This document shows positions 27,710 to 35,944 of a stretch of DNA of 64,000 nt, one piece after another. Made by a program: the position numbers and the translations under genes. The stretch's first letter is position 1. Each line of letters begins with the position of its first letter. Source of the stretch: Candidatus Trichofilum aggregatum (lineage in GTDB: Bacteria; Chloroflexota; Anaerolineae; Promineifilales; Promineifilaceae); contig JADJUV010000010.1 in assembly GCA_016716885.1 (NCBI GenBank), positions 1-64,000 on the forward strand, read 5' to 3'. A model generated the notes under the pieces. The model was not told the origin of the DNA. It did no database searches and saw only the letters and a list, made by a program, of their open reading frames with translations.

Positions 27710-28183
27710 ATGAGCGAGGATAATATCGTCTATCTAACTGAAGAAGGGTATCAAGGCATTAAAGATGAATTGGAACATCTCAAAACTTCCAAGCGAGATG
27801 AGATTTCCAAGAAATTGCAGGAAGCCATTGCTATGGGCGACCTGAGCGAAAATGCGGATTATGCGTATGCCAAACAGGAGCAAGCGTTCATGGAAGGACG
27901 CATTCTGGAATTGGAAGATTCTTTGCGCCGGGCCAAAATTATTACCAACAGTGGTAAAAAAGGGGTCGTATCGGTTGGTAATACGGTGACGGTTGTGGAA
28001 GAGGATTACGATGAACCGGAAACGTACCGCATTGTAGGTGTCCATGAAGCGGATCCTGCAAAAGGGCTTATTTCTAACGAATCACCAATGGGCCGGGCAC
28101 TGCTGGGCGCTAAAGTGGGGCATAAAGTGAAGTTTGAGACCCCCGGGGGAATGGTCACTTTTGTGGTTAAGAAGATCGAGTAG
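27710..28183 (+). CDS. greA: Transcription elongation factor GreA
   Basis: A 157-residue GreA. ATG 27710 gives MSEDNIVYLTEEGYQGIKD, the normal start; an upstream in-frame ATG would read through the leader hairpin. The N-terminal coiled coil carries the tip motif GDLSENADYAYAKQEQ with the acidic DxxE pair that inserts into the RNA polymerase secondary channel and triggers cleavage of backtracked RNA. The C-terminal globular domain has the usual ESPMGRALLGAKVGHKV. Length and motifs are standard. Confidence 0.97.
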   Translation: MSEDNIVYLTEEGYQGIKDELEHLKTSKRDEISKKLQEAIAMGDLSENADYAYAKQEQAFMEGRILELEDSLRRAKIITNSGKKGVVSVGNTVTVVEEDYDEPETYRIVGVHEADPAKGLISNESPMGRALLGAKVGHKVKFETPGGMVTFVVKKIE

Positions 28184-28207
28184 GTCAGTTTTTGTGTTAT
28201 GTCAATC

Positions 28208-28245
28208 AAACGCGGCCGCAATTCCAATTGCGGCCGCGTTTTTTA
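28208..28245 (+). terminator. greA terminator built from two GCGGCCGC octamers
   Basis: Perfect 16-bp arms (28208-28223 and 28226-28241), each containing one whole GCGGCCGC (28212-28219 and 28230-28237), end in a T-run reaching 28245. It lies 25 bases after the greA stop and also faces the end of the converging minus-strand gene. Confidence 0.9.
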
Positions 28246-30249
28246 TTTCTGCGCCAAAATGACAAACGAATCCCCCGCACCTGTGGTCAACTGTTGCCCT
28301 GTCTCCGGATTATAGACGCCCAGGCGGAGTGTGTAGGTTGCGGGCAGGGGCAGGGAATGGGCCAACAAAATAAGGTCGCCGGGCTGGAGCGCGGCCGCGG
28401 CCAGGCCATCATCCTGGGCTACAATCTCCCCGCCCTCATCTAGCACATGCACAAACATACGCCGGGCTGAGGTGGGGGGGTGGATGACTTGCCAGTAGGA
28501 AATGAGTGCTGAGGGCTGAGTGCTGAGAGCTGAGGGCTGAGGGCTGAGGCCGAGGAAACGAAATTCGTCTCCGAAAACAGTGTCATGAGGGAGAGCTGGA
28601 TTGGGAATAGGTAGTTGGCTGAGGGGGTAATGGGTGAAGGTTGCGGCCGCGACCGGGGTTATGCCCCAGTCTAACAATTGCGCTTCTAGTGCAGGGTGCA
28701 AGGGTAGGCTAGTAGGCCTCAGAATCTCAGCGGGCATACCGGATGGGATGACCAATGTTTGCTCAGGGTTGAAATAGCGCAAATTTATATCATCCCTTTG
28801 CAAAGTAAGTTCCATGGTGGGGGCATCCATACTATCAGGTGTCCATCCACCCACCGCTGCATGGGCTAAAGAAGGCTCATTATCCAGGTAATGTGCCCCA
28901 TCGGTTAAGGCTTTTTGCCACACGAATTGCACTTCATCGCGGTTTCCGGGCCAGGTAATAAAGGTATCCCGTACCGTCCAGCCCACGTTTGCCACGAACA
29001 AGAGCAACAAACTCATTCTATAGGCTATATGCACAAAATCTGTGGATAACTCGGCCTTTTCTGTGGATAACTTTTGCAAACTGTGCATAACTATGGCAGG
29101 AAAGACGCCTAAAACGGGCAAAATGTTGATCATGCGGATGAAACTGGGGGCATCAACCGTGACCAAACTAGGAATAATGGCGGTGCTGGCCCACAAAAGC
29201 AGGAAGGCATAACGGCTATCACGCCAACGCCACAAACTTAACCCTACCCCCGCGTAAAACAACAACGCCGAAATCGGCTCAAACACCGCCCGGAAAGCCA
29301 CATTTTGCCGCCACAACGGATCCCCCGGCCCAATAAAGCCCCGCAAAATGGCCCAGCCATTGTTCAAAACAGGGCGGAAATCCCCAGCCAACAACGCCCG
29401 CAACGGTGCATCCACTTCGCCTACCCGCACCTCAGCCCCCGGGTTGTTGAGCAGGTAAAGGAGCAAGGGCGCGGCCGCGATTCCCATCATCACCCCAAAA
29501 ACCACCACCCCTTTCCACCTCTGCTTAAATTCTGCCCTATGAAACAGGGCCAGATAACCAATGAACAAGGCATAAAAAATCGGCACAGACCGGGCGGCCA
29601 GGTAGGTGTGCAGGGTGAGACCGGCAAAGAGGCCGGAGAGGGCGAAGGAAAATGGCGAATGGTGAATGAGACTGGAGACTGAGAGACTGAGAGACTGGAG
29701 ACTGGAGAGTGGAGTTCCCCCGAGTTCCCCTGAGTTCCCCTGAGTTCCCTCTCTCCCCCACCCGCGCCACCAAAAATAAGCCGACAGACCCGATACCACC
29801 GGCAGGGCAATGGCCCGTAAGGCCAGGCGGCTGTAGAAAATGGGGAAGAAGAGGCAGGCCAGGTACGCGGCCGCGAGCAAGGCCACCCTCTTACCAAATA
29901 ACCGCCGCACCAGAGCAAAACTCACGGCGATGCCCAACAACCCCAATATCACCGAGGGCAGGCGTAGGGCAAAGGCATTGTCACCCAGGAGCACCTGGAA
30001 AATCGTTTGGAAGTAGTGATACCCAGCCTCGTGGCCGTAGGCGTCGGTGAAATAGATGGCGTGGTTGCCCGCCAAAATGTCCCGGTTGATGAGCCAGTGG
30101 GCCACCTCATCATGCTCCAACCCTGGCGGCGACACGTTGTTAAGGCCGATGAGCCGGAGCGCGGCCGCGACCAGCAACAAGATCACCATCAGCCAAAGGG
30201 TATAGTGCTGAGTGCTGAGTGCTGAGTGCTGAGTGTACGGCTTATTCAT
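28243..30249 (-). CDS. GT39-like membrane glycosyltransferase
   Basis: A 668-residue polytopic protein with about 10-12 membrane segments. PPGLEHDEVAHW near residue 35 is the extracytoplasmic acidic motif of the PMT/ArnT (GT39/GT83) superfamily, which moves sugars from polyprenyl phosphate to proteins or lipids. A repeat tract (29653-29756) is translated within an outside loop (REGTQGNSGELGGTPLS), and another (28503-28550) in the C-terminal domain (SPQPSALSTQPSALI). The extreme N-terminus is also repeat-derived (YTQHSALSTQHYTLW), so the real start may be inside, near MVILLLVAAALRLIG. It precedes the YfhO-flippase fusion's 3' end in a surface-glycan cluster. Confidence 0.8.
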   Translation of the reverse strand: MNKPYTQHSALSTQHYTLWLMVILLLVAAALRLIGLNNVSPPGLEHDEVAHWLINRDILAGNHAIYFTDAYGHEAGYHYFQTIFQVLLGDNAFALRLPSVILGLLGIAVSFALVRRLFGKRVALLAAAYLACLFFPIFYSRLALRAIALPVVSGLSAYFWWRGWGREGTQGNSGELGGTPLSSLQSLSLSVSSLIHHSPFSFALSGLFAGLTLHTYLAARSVPIFYALFIGYLALFHRAEFKQRWKGVVVFGVMMGIAAAPLLLYLLNNPGAEVRVGEVDAPLRALLAGDFRPVLNNGWAILRGFIGPGDPLWRQNVAFRAVFEPISALLFYAGVGLSLWRWRDSRYAFLLLWASTAIIPSLVTVDAPSFIRMINILPVLGVFPAIVMHSLQKLSTEKAELSTDFVHIAYRMSLLLLFVANVGWTVRDTFITWPGNRDEVQFVWQKALTDGAHYLDNEPSLAHAAVGGWTPDSMDAPTMELTLQRDDINLRYFNPEQTLVIPSGMPAEILRPTSLPLHPALEAQLLDWGITPVAAATFTHYPLSQLPIPNPALPHDTVFGDEFRFLGLSPQPSALSTQPSALISYWQVIHPPTSARRMFVHVLDEGGEIVAQDDGLAAAALQPGDLILLAHSLPLPATYTLRLGVYNPETGQQLTTGAGDSFVILAQK
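28503..28550. repeat. AGTGCTG/AGGGCTG heptamer tract (in frame)
   Basis: Seven imperfect heptamers related to GAGTGCT, GAGGGCT and GAGAGCT. They are translated, on the minus strand, as the linker PSALSTQPSAL of the GT39-like protein. Confidence 0.8.
29653..29756. repeat. GAGACTG and GAGTTCCCCT tandem tract (in frame)
   Basis: GTGAATG-like units lead to GAGACTG heptamers (29668-29705) and then to three units of GAGTTCCCC(C/T). On the minus strand the tract encodes a loop rich in Ser, Gly and Leu in the GT39-like protein. Confidence 0.8.
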
Positions 30250-30271
30250 TCACCATTCACCATTCACCATT
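30204..30271. repeat. AGTGCTG and TTCACCA heptamer tracts
   Basis: Four AGTGCTG units (30204-30233) followed after 14 bases by three TTCACCA units (about 30248-30269). They cover the start of the GT39-like gene and the gap to the next minus-strand gene. Confidence 0.85.
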
Positions 30272-30280
30272 ACTCCGTCC

Positions 30281-33200
30281 TCACTCCTTTAACCTCAGCA
30301 CTTGGGCCATCCGGCTGGGCAAAATCGCGGCCGCAATCTGTCTTTCTTCCTCGCCAAACACCCGCAACGCCCACAGCCCCAGCGGATAGACGGCCAACGC
30401 CAGGGCCACACCCACCACCAGATGAAGCTGTGATCCCAGAACACCCACCACGGCCATCACCACCGTCACCAGGGCGGGGCGGGCCAACAGGCGGAACCAG
30501 CCCACCCCCGGCATCCGTTTGACCAGATACCAGTTAAACACATACAACAAGACAATTTCGGAGAGGATGGTGATGACCCCCGCGGCCGCGTAGCTGTAAC
30601 GCGGTATCAGGAGCAAGTTACCAATGAGATTGAACCCCACCCCAATCAGGAACGCCCGCGTCTGCAACCGCTCTTGCCCCAGGGCAATGAGCACATAGTT
30701 GGTCACACTGTTCAGCCAGCCGATGGGGATAGACCAGACCACAATTTGCAGGGCAATCGCCCCGTGGGGCAAAAAGGCCGACCCACCCAACACCCCAATC
30801 AGCACCGGGGCAGTCAAAGTAATGATCACCGCCAGCGGCAGGCTGATCAAGGCCATAATCTTGATCGCCATCTGGAAACTACGCCGGGCATCGTCCAGCG
30901 AATGTTTCACCTGGCGCGAAATCACGGGGAACAGAGCAAAGGTAAAAAAAGACGGGATGACGTTCAGGGCGTTGACGTATTTGTAGGCACTGTTGTACCA
31001 ACCGACGACCTCATCCCCCTTGATCTGTTGCAACACCAGCACATCCACCTGGAAAAAAATCACGGCAAACAGGTGGTTAATCATCAACGGATAACTCAGG
31101 TAGATCATCTGCCGTTGCAAAGTCAGATCAAGTCGCCAGGGGCCGGGCAAATGGAAGCGACGTAGAGCGGAGATGACCAGGATGACCAGGGTGATGATGT
31201 TGACCAGGATGGACACGCCCGCCAAACCCACAAAGCCGTAACCCAACAGGAGCACCATCACACCAAAGCCTACTTTGAAGATGGTCGTGACGGTGGTAAT
31301 GGCCGCCGGGAATTCAGCCTGTTCGTAGGCGTAATACAGCCCGGCCAACCCCTGCCCCATCCCGGAGAACACCATGCCCACCATGATCAGCCCCACGGCC
31401 AACAACACCTCGTTGCCCAGCGGGTTGCCCCCCAGTTGGCGGCTGAGGATATAGACAAGGATAGGCAGCGCGGCCGCGACCCCCGTCCCTAACCGTAGCA
31501 CCGTCGTGTTGAGCAAATAGCGGCTGGCCTGCTCCTTATTTTGCGATACCTCACGGATGAGAAAGGTGTTCAGGCCAAAGTTAGCGATAATCTCAAATAG
31601 TCCGGCGATGGTGATCGCCGTGGCATACCCACCCGCCTCGGCTGGCCCCAAATAACGCAGGTAAAAAGCGGCAAAAACAAAATCAATGCCCCGGTTAAAC
31701 AGATTCAGCACCGTGGGCGCGATGCTGTTTTTGGCGATACTGCGGGTATTGGTCAGCACCGCTTGCGGATTAACCAACCGCCGCCAGCCCCACACCAGCG
31801 TCGTAAAGGCGATGATGATGCCGCCGATGAAGCTGATCAACCCACCCAGACGGAAACTCAGCGGGCTGTAACGGAAGCGCACCGTCCAGGCCCCCGGCTC
31901 CAACATGACCCCCCGAAAGTTGCCGTTTACCAGGTAAACCGGGACTTCTTGCTCGTTATTTTCCGGGCTGTTTTGCGGCCGCGCCCAGGCCCGCCACCCG
32001 GCATCATAACTATCATGCAACACCAGCCACGATCCCGCGTCTACCGTCGTATCCACCGTCACTTGAACGTTGCTGTACTGCGTAACTGTGGCCTCGCGGA
32101 AGGTTGCAGGTTGTGCGGCGATGGCCTGGTGATGCGGCCAATCGGCTTCGCTGATAATGACATACTGGCGCGGATCATTGGCCTTCAGCTCCGCCAACGG
32201 GTCAAGGGTAACACGGGTGGCTGTGGTGGGCAGGGTGATGGCCCGAGGCACAACCGCCAGATTCTCATACACGCGCAACCCTTCCCCTTCCCAGGCCAGT
32301 TGGAGCTTGGGCAGTTCGATGGTTTCGGCGGTAATGATGTATTTCACCCCCAAAATATCCAGCAGGGGTGAGTTCAGCGATTCCCAGTTGGCGATGGGTT
32401 GTACCCGGTTGAAGGGTAACTCATTTTGCGGCTCGATGGCTCCCATGTAGTCGGTGTACTGCCGGGCGATAATCGAATCGTAGCCGCGCACGTCCTGTAA
32501 ATGGTAGAACCAACCCGCATTGGCGTTAAACGGCTTGTCGCCATGCGGATTAAAACTGGTAATACGCCAAAGCCCTGGTTGGGCTTCGAGCCATTGGGCC
32601 AGTTGGGGTTTTGTTTGTAAGAGGGCGGGGTCCGCGGCCGCGTTGAAACCACCCGTCGCCAATGCCAGATCAAGGCCAACCAGTATAAGCAACGTAAGCA
32701 GTGCCCAGTGAGTCGTGAGCAGTGACCAAAGGCGGTTTGCCAGGGCCGGGGGATTAAAATCCCCCTCTGATAGATTAAGTGCGTTGAAACGCACTGGGGA
32801 AACGTTTTCTAGCCCACTTTGAGTGGGCTTTGCATCATAGCCGGGGGCTTCAGCCCCTGGCGTTGCCCGCGACCTTGACCGCCCCTGCATAACCCACATC
32901 AAAACACCTGCTACGACTAACACCACGCCAAACCATAGCACTTGCCAGAAGGTGTAACTATAGAACGCGGCCGCGCTTCCAAACGCTGTGTCCGCCAACG
33001 CCAGCCCATGAAACACCCGGTCCACCACTGGTTCCAACGCTCCATAAAACAGCCGCGAACCGAACAGGGCGAGGAGTATGAGGATGCCAGAAGCCAGGAT
33101 GAGACGTGAAACGTGAAGCGTGATGCGTGGTGCGTGGTGCGTGGTGCGGAGCGCATCCAGACCGTAACCAGCTAGAATGGCTATGCAGAGGGAAAACGGG

Positions 33201-33484
33201 AAAACCCAGCGGAAGGGTGAATGAAGCTGGTTGATGAAGGGCAACCCATAGTACAACAAGGCATACAGCGGCGTGCCAAAAATAAACGCCAACGACAAAC
33301 CCGCCAGAGTCACCAGAAAACCGACAGGGGGGTCGAGTTTCGAGTTTCGAGTTTCAAGTTTCGAGGGCTGAGTGCTGAGTGCTGAGTGCTGAGTGCTGAG
33401 GTTGCTTTTTGCCAGCCGCCAACCGCCAACCGCCAGCAGCCCCCATCCCATCACCCCTATCCCCGCCAACAACAGCGGCACCAC
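30281..33484 (-). CDS. YfhO C-terminal part fused to an oligosaccharide flippase
   Basis: One open frame of 1067 residues with two parts. Residues 1 to about 610 continue a YfhO-family protein (LHSPFRWVFPFSLCIAILAGYG, DILGVKYIITAETIEL, the VLHDSYDAGWRAW block, and a closing membrane helix). From about 615 a complete Wzx/MATE-like flippase follows: SIAKNSIAPTVLNLFNRGID, then about 12-14 membrane segments to the C-terminus. No stop, Met or ribosome site separates them. YfhO proteins are linked to glycosylation of lipoteichoic acid or similar polymers; flippases move lipid-linked sugars outward. Together they suggest coupled export and modification. The N-terminal half is in the adjoining fragment (33457-34623). 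Confidence 0.8.
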   Translation of the reverse strand: MVPLLLAGIGVMGWGLLAVGGWRLAKSNLSTQHSALSTQPSKLETRNSKLDPPVGFLVTLAGLSLAFIFGTPLYALLYYGLPFINQLHSPFRWVFPFSLCIAILAGYGLDALRTTHHAPRITLHVSRLILASGILILLALFGSRLFYGALEPVVDRVFHGLALADTAFGSAAAFYSYTFWQVLWFGVVLVVAGVLMWVMQGRSRSRATPGAEAPGYDAKPTQSGLENVSPVRFNALNLSEGDFNPPALANRLWSLLTTHWALLTLLILVGLDLALATGGFNAAADPALLQTKPQLAQWLEAQPGLWRITSFNPHGDKPFNANAGWFYHLQDVRGYDSIIARQYTDYMGAIEPQNELPFNRVQPIANWESLNSPLLDILGVKYIITAETIELPKLQLAWEGEGLRVYENLAVVPRAITLPTTATRVTLDPLAELKANDPRQYVIISEADWPHHQAIAAQPATFREATVTQYSNVQVTVDTTVDAGSWLVLHDSYDAGWRAWARPQNSPENNEQEVPVYLVNGNFRGVMLEPGAWTVRFRYSPLSFRLGGLISFIGGIIIAFTTLVWGWRRLVNPQAVLTNTRSIAKNSIAPTVLNLFNRGIDFVFAAFYLRYLGPAEAGGYATAITIAGLFEIIANFGLNTFLIREVSQNKEQASRYLLNTTVLRLGTGVAAALPILVYILSRQLGGNPLGNEVLLAVGLIMVGMVFSGMGQGLAGLYYAYEQAEFPAAITTVTTIFKVGFGVMVLLLGYGFVGLAGVSILVNIITLVILVISALRRFHLPGPWRLDLTLQRQMIYLSYPLMINHLFAVIFFQVDVLVLQQIKGDEVVGWYNSAYKYVNALNVIPSFFTFALFPVISRQVKHSLDDARRSFQMAIKIMALISLPLAVIITLTAPVLIGVLGGSAFLPHGAIALQIVVWSIPIGWLNSVTNYVLIALGQERLQTRAFLIGVGFNLIGNLLLIPRYSYAAAGVITILSEIVLLYVFNWYLVKRMPGVGWFRLLARPALVTVVMAVVGVLGSQLHLVVGVALALAVYPLGLWALRVFGEEERQIAAAILPSRMAQVLRLKE
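33101..33151. repeat. GTGCGTG heptamer tract (in frame)
   Basis: GTGAAAC/GTGAAGC-like units run into three or more GTGCGTG units. On the minus strand it is translated as TTHHAPRITLHVSRL inside a loop of the YfhO part. Confidence 0.8.
33333..33438. repeat. TTTCGAG, AGTGCTG and CCGCCAA heptamer tracts (in frame)
   Basis: Four TTTCGAG-type units (33333-33365), four AGTGCTG-type units (33367-33400) and three CCGCCAA-type units (about 33417-33438) follow one another. They encode the loop LSTQHSALSTQPSKLETRN of the YfhO part. Confidence 0.85.
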
Positions 33485-34623
33485 CCCCAGGTAAATCCCC
33501 CCTCAACATAATTTTTGATGCCCCAATCGCTGGTGTAAGCGCCTTGGGGGTTGAGTTCACCAGCGGCGTTGGTAGTGAATGGGGTCAAATCACCGGTGAA
33601 AACATCCCGGTATTCGTGGTGGGACGGATTGCCGAAAAAGTTGGGCAGAACCAGGGTTAGAACGCGCCGCGCCGGGAACCCCCAACCCCGCACCTCGGCC
33701 AATGACGACGATCCCTCGCGGAAGTTGGTCTGCCCCACCTCATACAACGGCACAAATTGCACCGCCCCCAACATCAGGCCGATGAGGGTGAAGGAGAGAA
33801 CCCACAGGGCGGGTTTGAGAATGGTGAATCGTGAATGGTGAATGGTGAATGGTGAACGGTAATGACGCACCACGCACCACGCAAGTCGCCAGGCTGTGTA
33901 GAACGCCATCACCAACAGCGTGTAATAGGTAATCTCGACGTGGCTGGCGAGTATCTGGCAACCGAGGGCCAGGCTACCCAGTACGGCGATGGGCAGGGTG
34001 TTACCCCCTTCGCCGGTGGTGGTGCGCCGGATGATGAGTTCGATGCAGGCGAGGAGCAGGGGCAGCCACGCGGCCGCGGCAATAATCATCGGGAACACCG
34101 CCGCGCTCACCAGCATAAAGCCACTGCCCTGGTAAACCAGCCCCGCCAGGAAGGCACTGCTCCGCCGCAGACCCCACACCCGCCCCAACACGTAGGTCAG
34201 CACCCCCGCCAGCCACAACTGGCTCACCGTAAACCAGCCATACGCCTTTGTCAGCGGCAAAATGAGAAACAGCACGCTGAACGGATAGTAGGCGATGTGT
34301 TGTCCTTTAGCGAGGAACGGTGTGCCAGACAGGATGGTGGGATTCCACAAGGGAAGTTCCCCTTGTTCCAGACTCTCGCGGATGAACTGCCGCCAGTTAT
34401 AGTTTTGTAGGATCAGGTCGCTGATGAGGCTGTTGTGGGGAATGGTGGCGTCTGATGCGGCCGCGTACTCTTGCCACGGTTGCCACTGATACAGGTTATC
34501 CACCGGGAGCATTGTCTTGTTACCCACGGTGACGGGCCAATAGAGCACCAGCGGGAGAAGCACAAAACCCAGAATAAAGAGGAGATCACGCTTAAACTTC
34601 AACACGACGGATAAGAATAGCAC
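33457..34623 (-). CDS. YfhO-family membrane protein, N-terminal part (frameshifted)
   Basis: A 388-residue N-terminal half of a YfhO-type protein: first membrane helix (LLFILGFVLLPLVLYWPV), the conserved PVDNLYQWQPWQEY and LPLWNPTILSGTPFLAKGQ blocks after it, and several membrane segments. At about 33485-33500 the frame changes: GIKNYVEGG should continue as IYLGVVPLLLAG, which is the start of the next fragment. The break is in a run of six G (minus strand); seven would restore the frame. It is therefore probably one gene with the fragment ending at 30281. A GTGAATG tract (33819-33890) is translated as SPFTIHHSRFTI. Confidence 0.82.
   Translation of the reverse strand: MLFLSVVLKFKRDLLFILGFVLLPLVLYWPVTVGNKTMLPVDNLYQWQPWQEYAAASDATIPHNSLISDLILQNYNWRQFIRESLEQGELPLWNPTILSGTPFLAKGQHIAYYPFSVLFLILPLTKAYGWFTVSQLWLAGVLTYVLGRVWGLRRSSAFLAGLVYQGSGFMLVSAAVFPMIIAAAAWLPLLLACIELIIRRTTTGEGGNTLPIAVLGSLALGCQILASHVEITYYTLLVMAFYTAWRLAWCVVRHYRSPFTIHHSRFTILKPALWVLSFTLIGLMLGAVQFVPLYEVGQTNFREGSSSLAEVRGWGFPARRVLTLVLPNFFGNPSHHEYRDVFTGDLTPFTTNAAGELNPQGAYTSDWGIKNYVEGGFTWGWCRCCWRG
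33819..33890. repeat. GTGAATG and CACGCAC heptamer tracts (in frame)
   Basis: Five GTGAATG-type units (33822-33858) and then ACGCACC units (33865-33882). The minus-strand translation HYRSPFTIHHSRFTI is an inserted loop in the YfhO N-terminal part. Confidence 0.85.
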
Positions 34624-34671
34624 GTTTTTTATAACAAGGGGAGATTGAGGGGGGAATCGTGGGGCAGGAGC

Positions 34672-34720
34672 AGGGGAACTCGTAGGAACTCTAGGAACTT
34701 TGGGGAACTCTGGGAACTTC
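34672..34720. repeat. GGAACTC short repeat tract (intergenic)
   Basis: Five GGAACTC-type units spaced 9-11 bases apart lie in the gap between the YfhO gene and thiD. Confidence 0.7.
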
Positions 34721-34737
34721 TGTTGTCTGTGTTCCCG

Positions 34738-35625
34738 TTATCTGTGTCGCAATTCCGAAAACAGTGGATTGACCGGGCCATGACCTGTGCCGAGATGCCA
34801 ATCCGCGGCCGCAACAATTGCCCCCCTCACAAACTCATGCGCCCGCCACAGGGCCTCGCCCATCTCCAACCCCTGCGCTAAAAAGACCACCGCGGCCGCG
34901 CTCAACGTATCGCCACTGCCATGTGTGTTCGTTGTCTCCACCCGTTCTCCTTCTAACCAGTGAAAGCTAGAGCGAGAGCGAGAGCTACAAGAAGAGGAGT
35001 TTCCTCTCGCTCTCGCTGCATCTCCTTGCCGCCACCCATCTACCATCGTCTCCCCTTCCTGTAACCCTTTGATGAGGATGTGCTGAGGGCCAAAGGTGTG
35101 GAGTTGGTGCGCGGCCGCGGCCATTTCCTCTCTCGTTGTCACCGGCAAACCGGTCAGCAGGGCGGCCTCGTGCCGGTTGGGGGTAATGAGGGTCGCCAGA
35201 GGAAACAGATGTTGTTGGTATGCCTCGGTCACGGTGGGGGGGAACATGGCCTGCCCTTTGTGATTGACCAGCACCGGATCAACCACCAGGGGGATGTTCG
35301 CGTATCGCGCCAGACAATTAGCGATGGCCCGGATGGTGTCGGCGTTGCCGATGAAGCCGGTTTTGATCGCGGCCGCGCCATAATCCTCTAGCACCGCTTC
35401 CATCTGCGCGACCACCATCTCCGGGGAGACAAACTGAACCTGGCGCACTTCCTGGCTGTTCTGCGCCGTCACCACCGTGATCGCCCCCAGCCCATACGCC
35501 CCCAGCGCGGCAAACGTCTTCCAATCTGCCGCCAGCCCCGCCGCCCCGCCACTATCCGACCCGGCAATCGTCAATACTGGCAATGGTTGTCCTGATAGTG
35601 ATGATGTTTGAGTTGCCTTCATCAT
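34738..35625 (-). CDS. thiD: Hydroxymethylpyrimidine/phosphomethylpyrimidine kinase
   Basis: A 295-residue ribokinase-fold enzyme of thiamine synthesis that phosphorylates HMP and then HMP-P. Markers: LTIAGSDSGGAAGLAADWKTF near residue 18-38, AIKTGFIGNADTI, VVDPVLVNHKGQ, and the catalytic THGSGDTLSAA. The family normally has THGTGC at this last site. A repeat-derived insert, RARGNSSSCSSRSRSSFHW (about 34968-35025), sits between MVDGW and ERVETTNTHGSG, where most ThiD proteins have a short loop. No TPP riboswitch consensus was seen upstream. Confidence 0.9.
   Translation of the reverse strand: MMKATQTSSLSGQPLPVLTIAGSDSGGAAGLAADWKTFAALGAYGLGAITVVTAQNSQEVRQVQFVSPEMVVAQMEAVLEDYGAAAIKTGFIGNADTIRAIANCLARYANIPLVVDPVLVNHKGQAMFPPTVTEAYQQHLFPLATLITPNRHEAALLTGLPVTTREEMAAAAHQLHTFGPQHILIKGLQEGETMVDGWRQGDAARARGNSSSCSSRSRSSFHWLEGERVETTNTHGSGDTLSAAAVVFLAQGLEMGEALWRAHEFVRGAIVAAADWHLGTGHGPVNPLFSELRHR
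34968..35017. repeat. AGAGCG inverted tandem tract inside thiD
   Basis: AGAGCGAGAGCGAGAG on one side and CTCTCGCTCTCGCT on the other form an inverted repeat around a spacer. It is translated as a Ser/Arg-rich insert in ThiD. Confidence 0.75.
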
Positions 35626-35708
35626 GTTTTAGGCACTAACGGCGTCACTATCGACAAAAAATTGTCGCTCTTCTTGTAAAAATGGAAGGCTTTGGGAAAA
35701 CTTGTAAA

Positions 35709-35806
35709 CACGGATAAGAGAAACACCGATGGCTTTGGCTTTTATCCGTGTTCTTCTTATCCGTGTTTACACCTGTTTTCCAGCGAAGTCTGGGAAAAGA
35801 TGTAGT
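35709..35806 (+). repeat. Dispersed repeat with ACACGGAT arms, copy 1
   Basis: About 98 bases starting CACGGATAAGAGAAACACCG and ending near GGGAAAAGATGTAGTTTC. An inverted copy at 48025-48126 matches at roughly nine in ten positions by eye. AAACACGGATAAG and CTTATCCGTGTTT inside it form an inverted repeat. Confidence 0.8.
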
Positions 35807-35840
35807 TTCTTGCCTTGCTCTAAACCACTCTGTATCATCT

Positions 35841-35866
35841 CTAGCTCTAGCTCTAGCTCTAGCTCC
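35841..35866. repeat. AGCTCT hexamer tract
   Basis: Four tandem TAGCTC units. One of the few tracts with a 6-base period. Confidence 0.75.
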
Positions 35867-35944
35867 GCGCTCTAAACTCAAGTTGTTTAGCTACCCAACA
35901 CATCATGGATCAGATCCATTTTATAAGACCTCAGGTAAAGTGAC

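Larger units (their letters stand above)
35626..35944. other. 319-bp divergent intergenic region
   Basis: It separates thiD (minus) from a membrane protein gene (plus). It contains a dispersed repeat element (35709-35806) and a TAGCTC hexamer tract (35841-35866). Promoters for both genes must be here but none is clear. No gene is supported. Confidence 0.5.

Noticed and set aside
35626..35944. TPP riboswitch upstream of thiD
   Set aside because: The conserved CTGAGA and ACCTGA elements and the expected pairing are not present.
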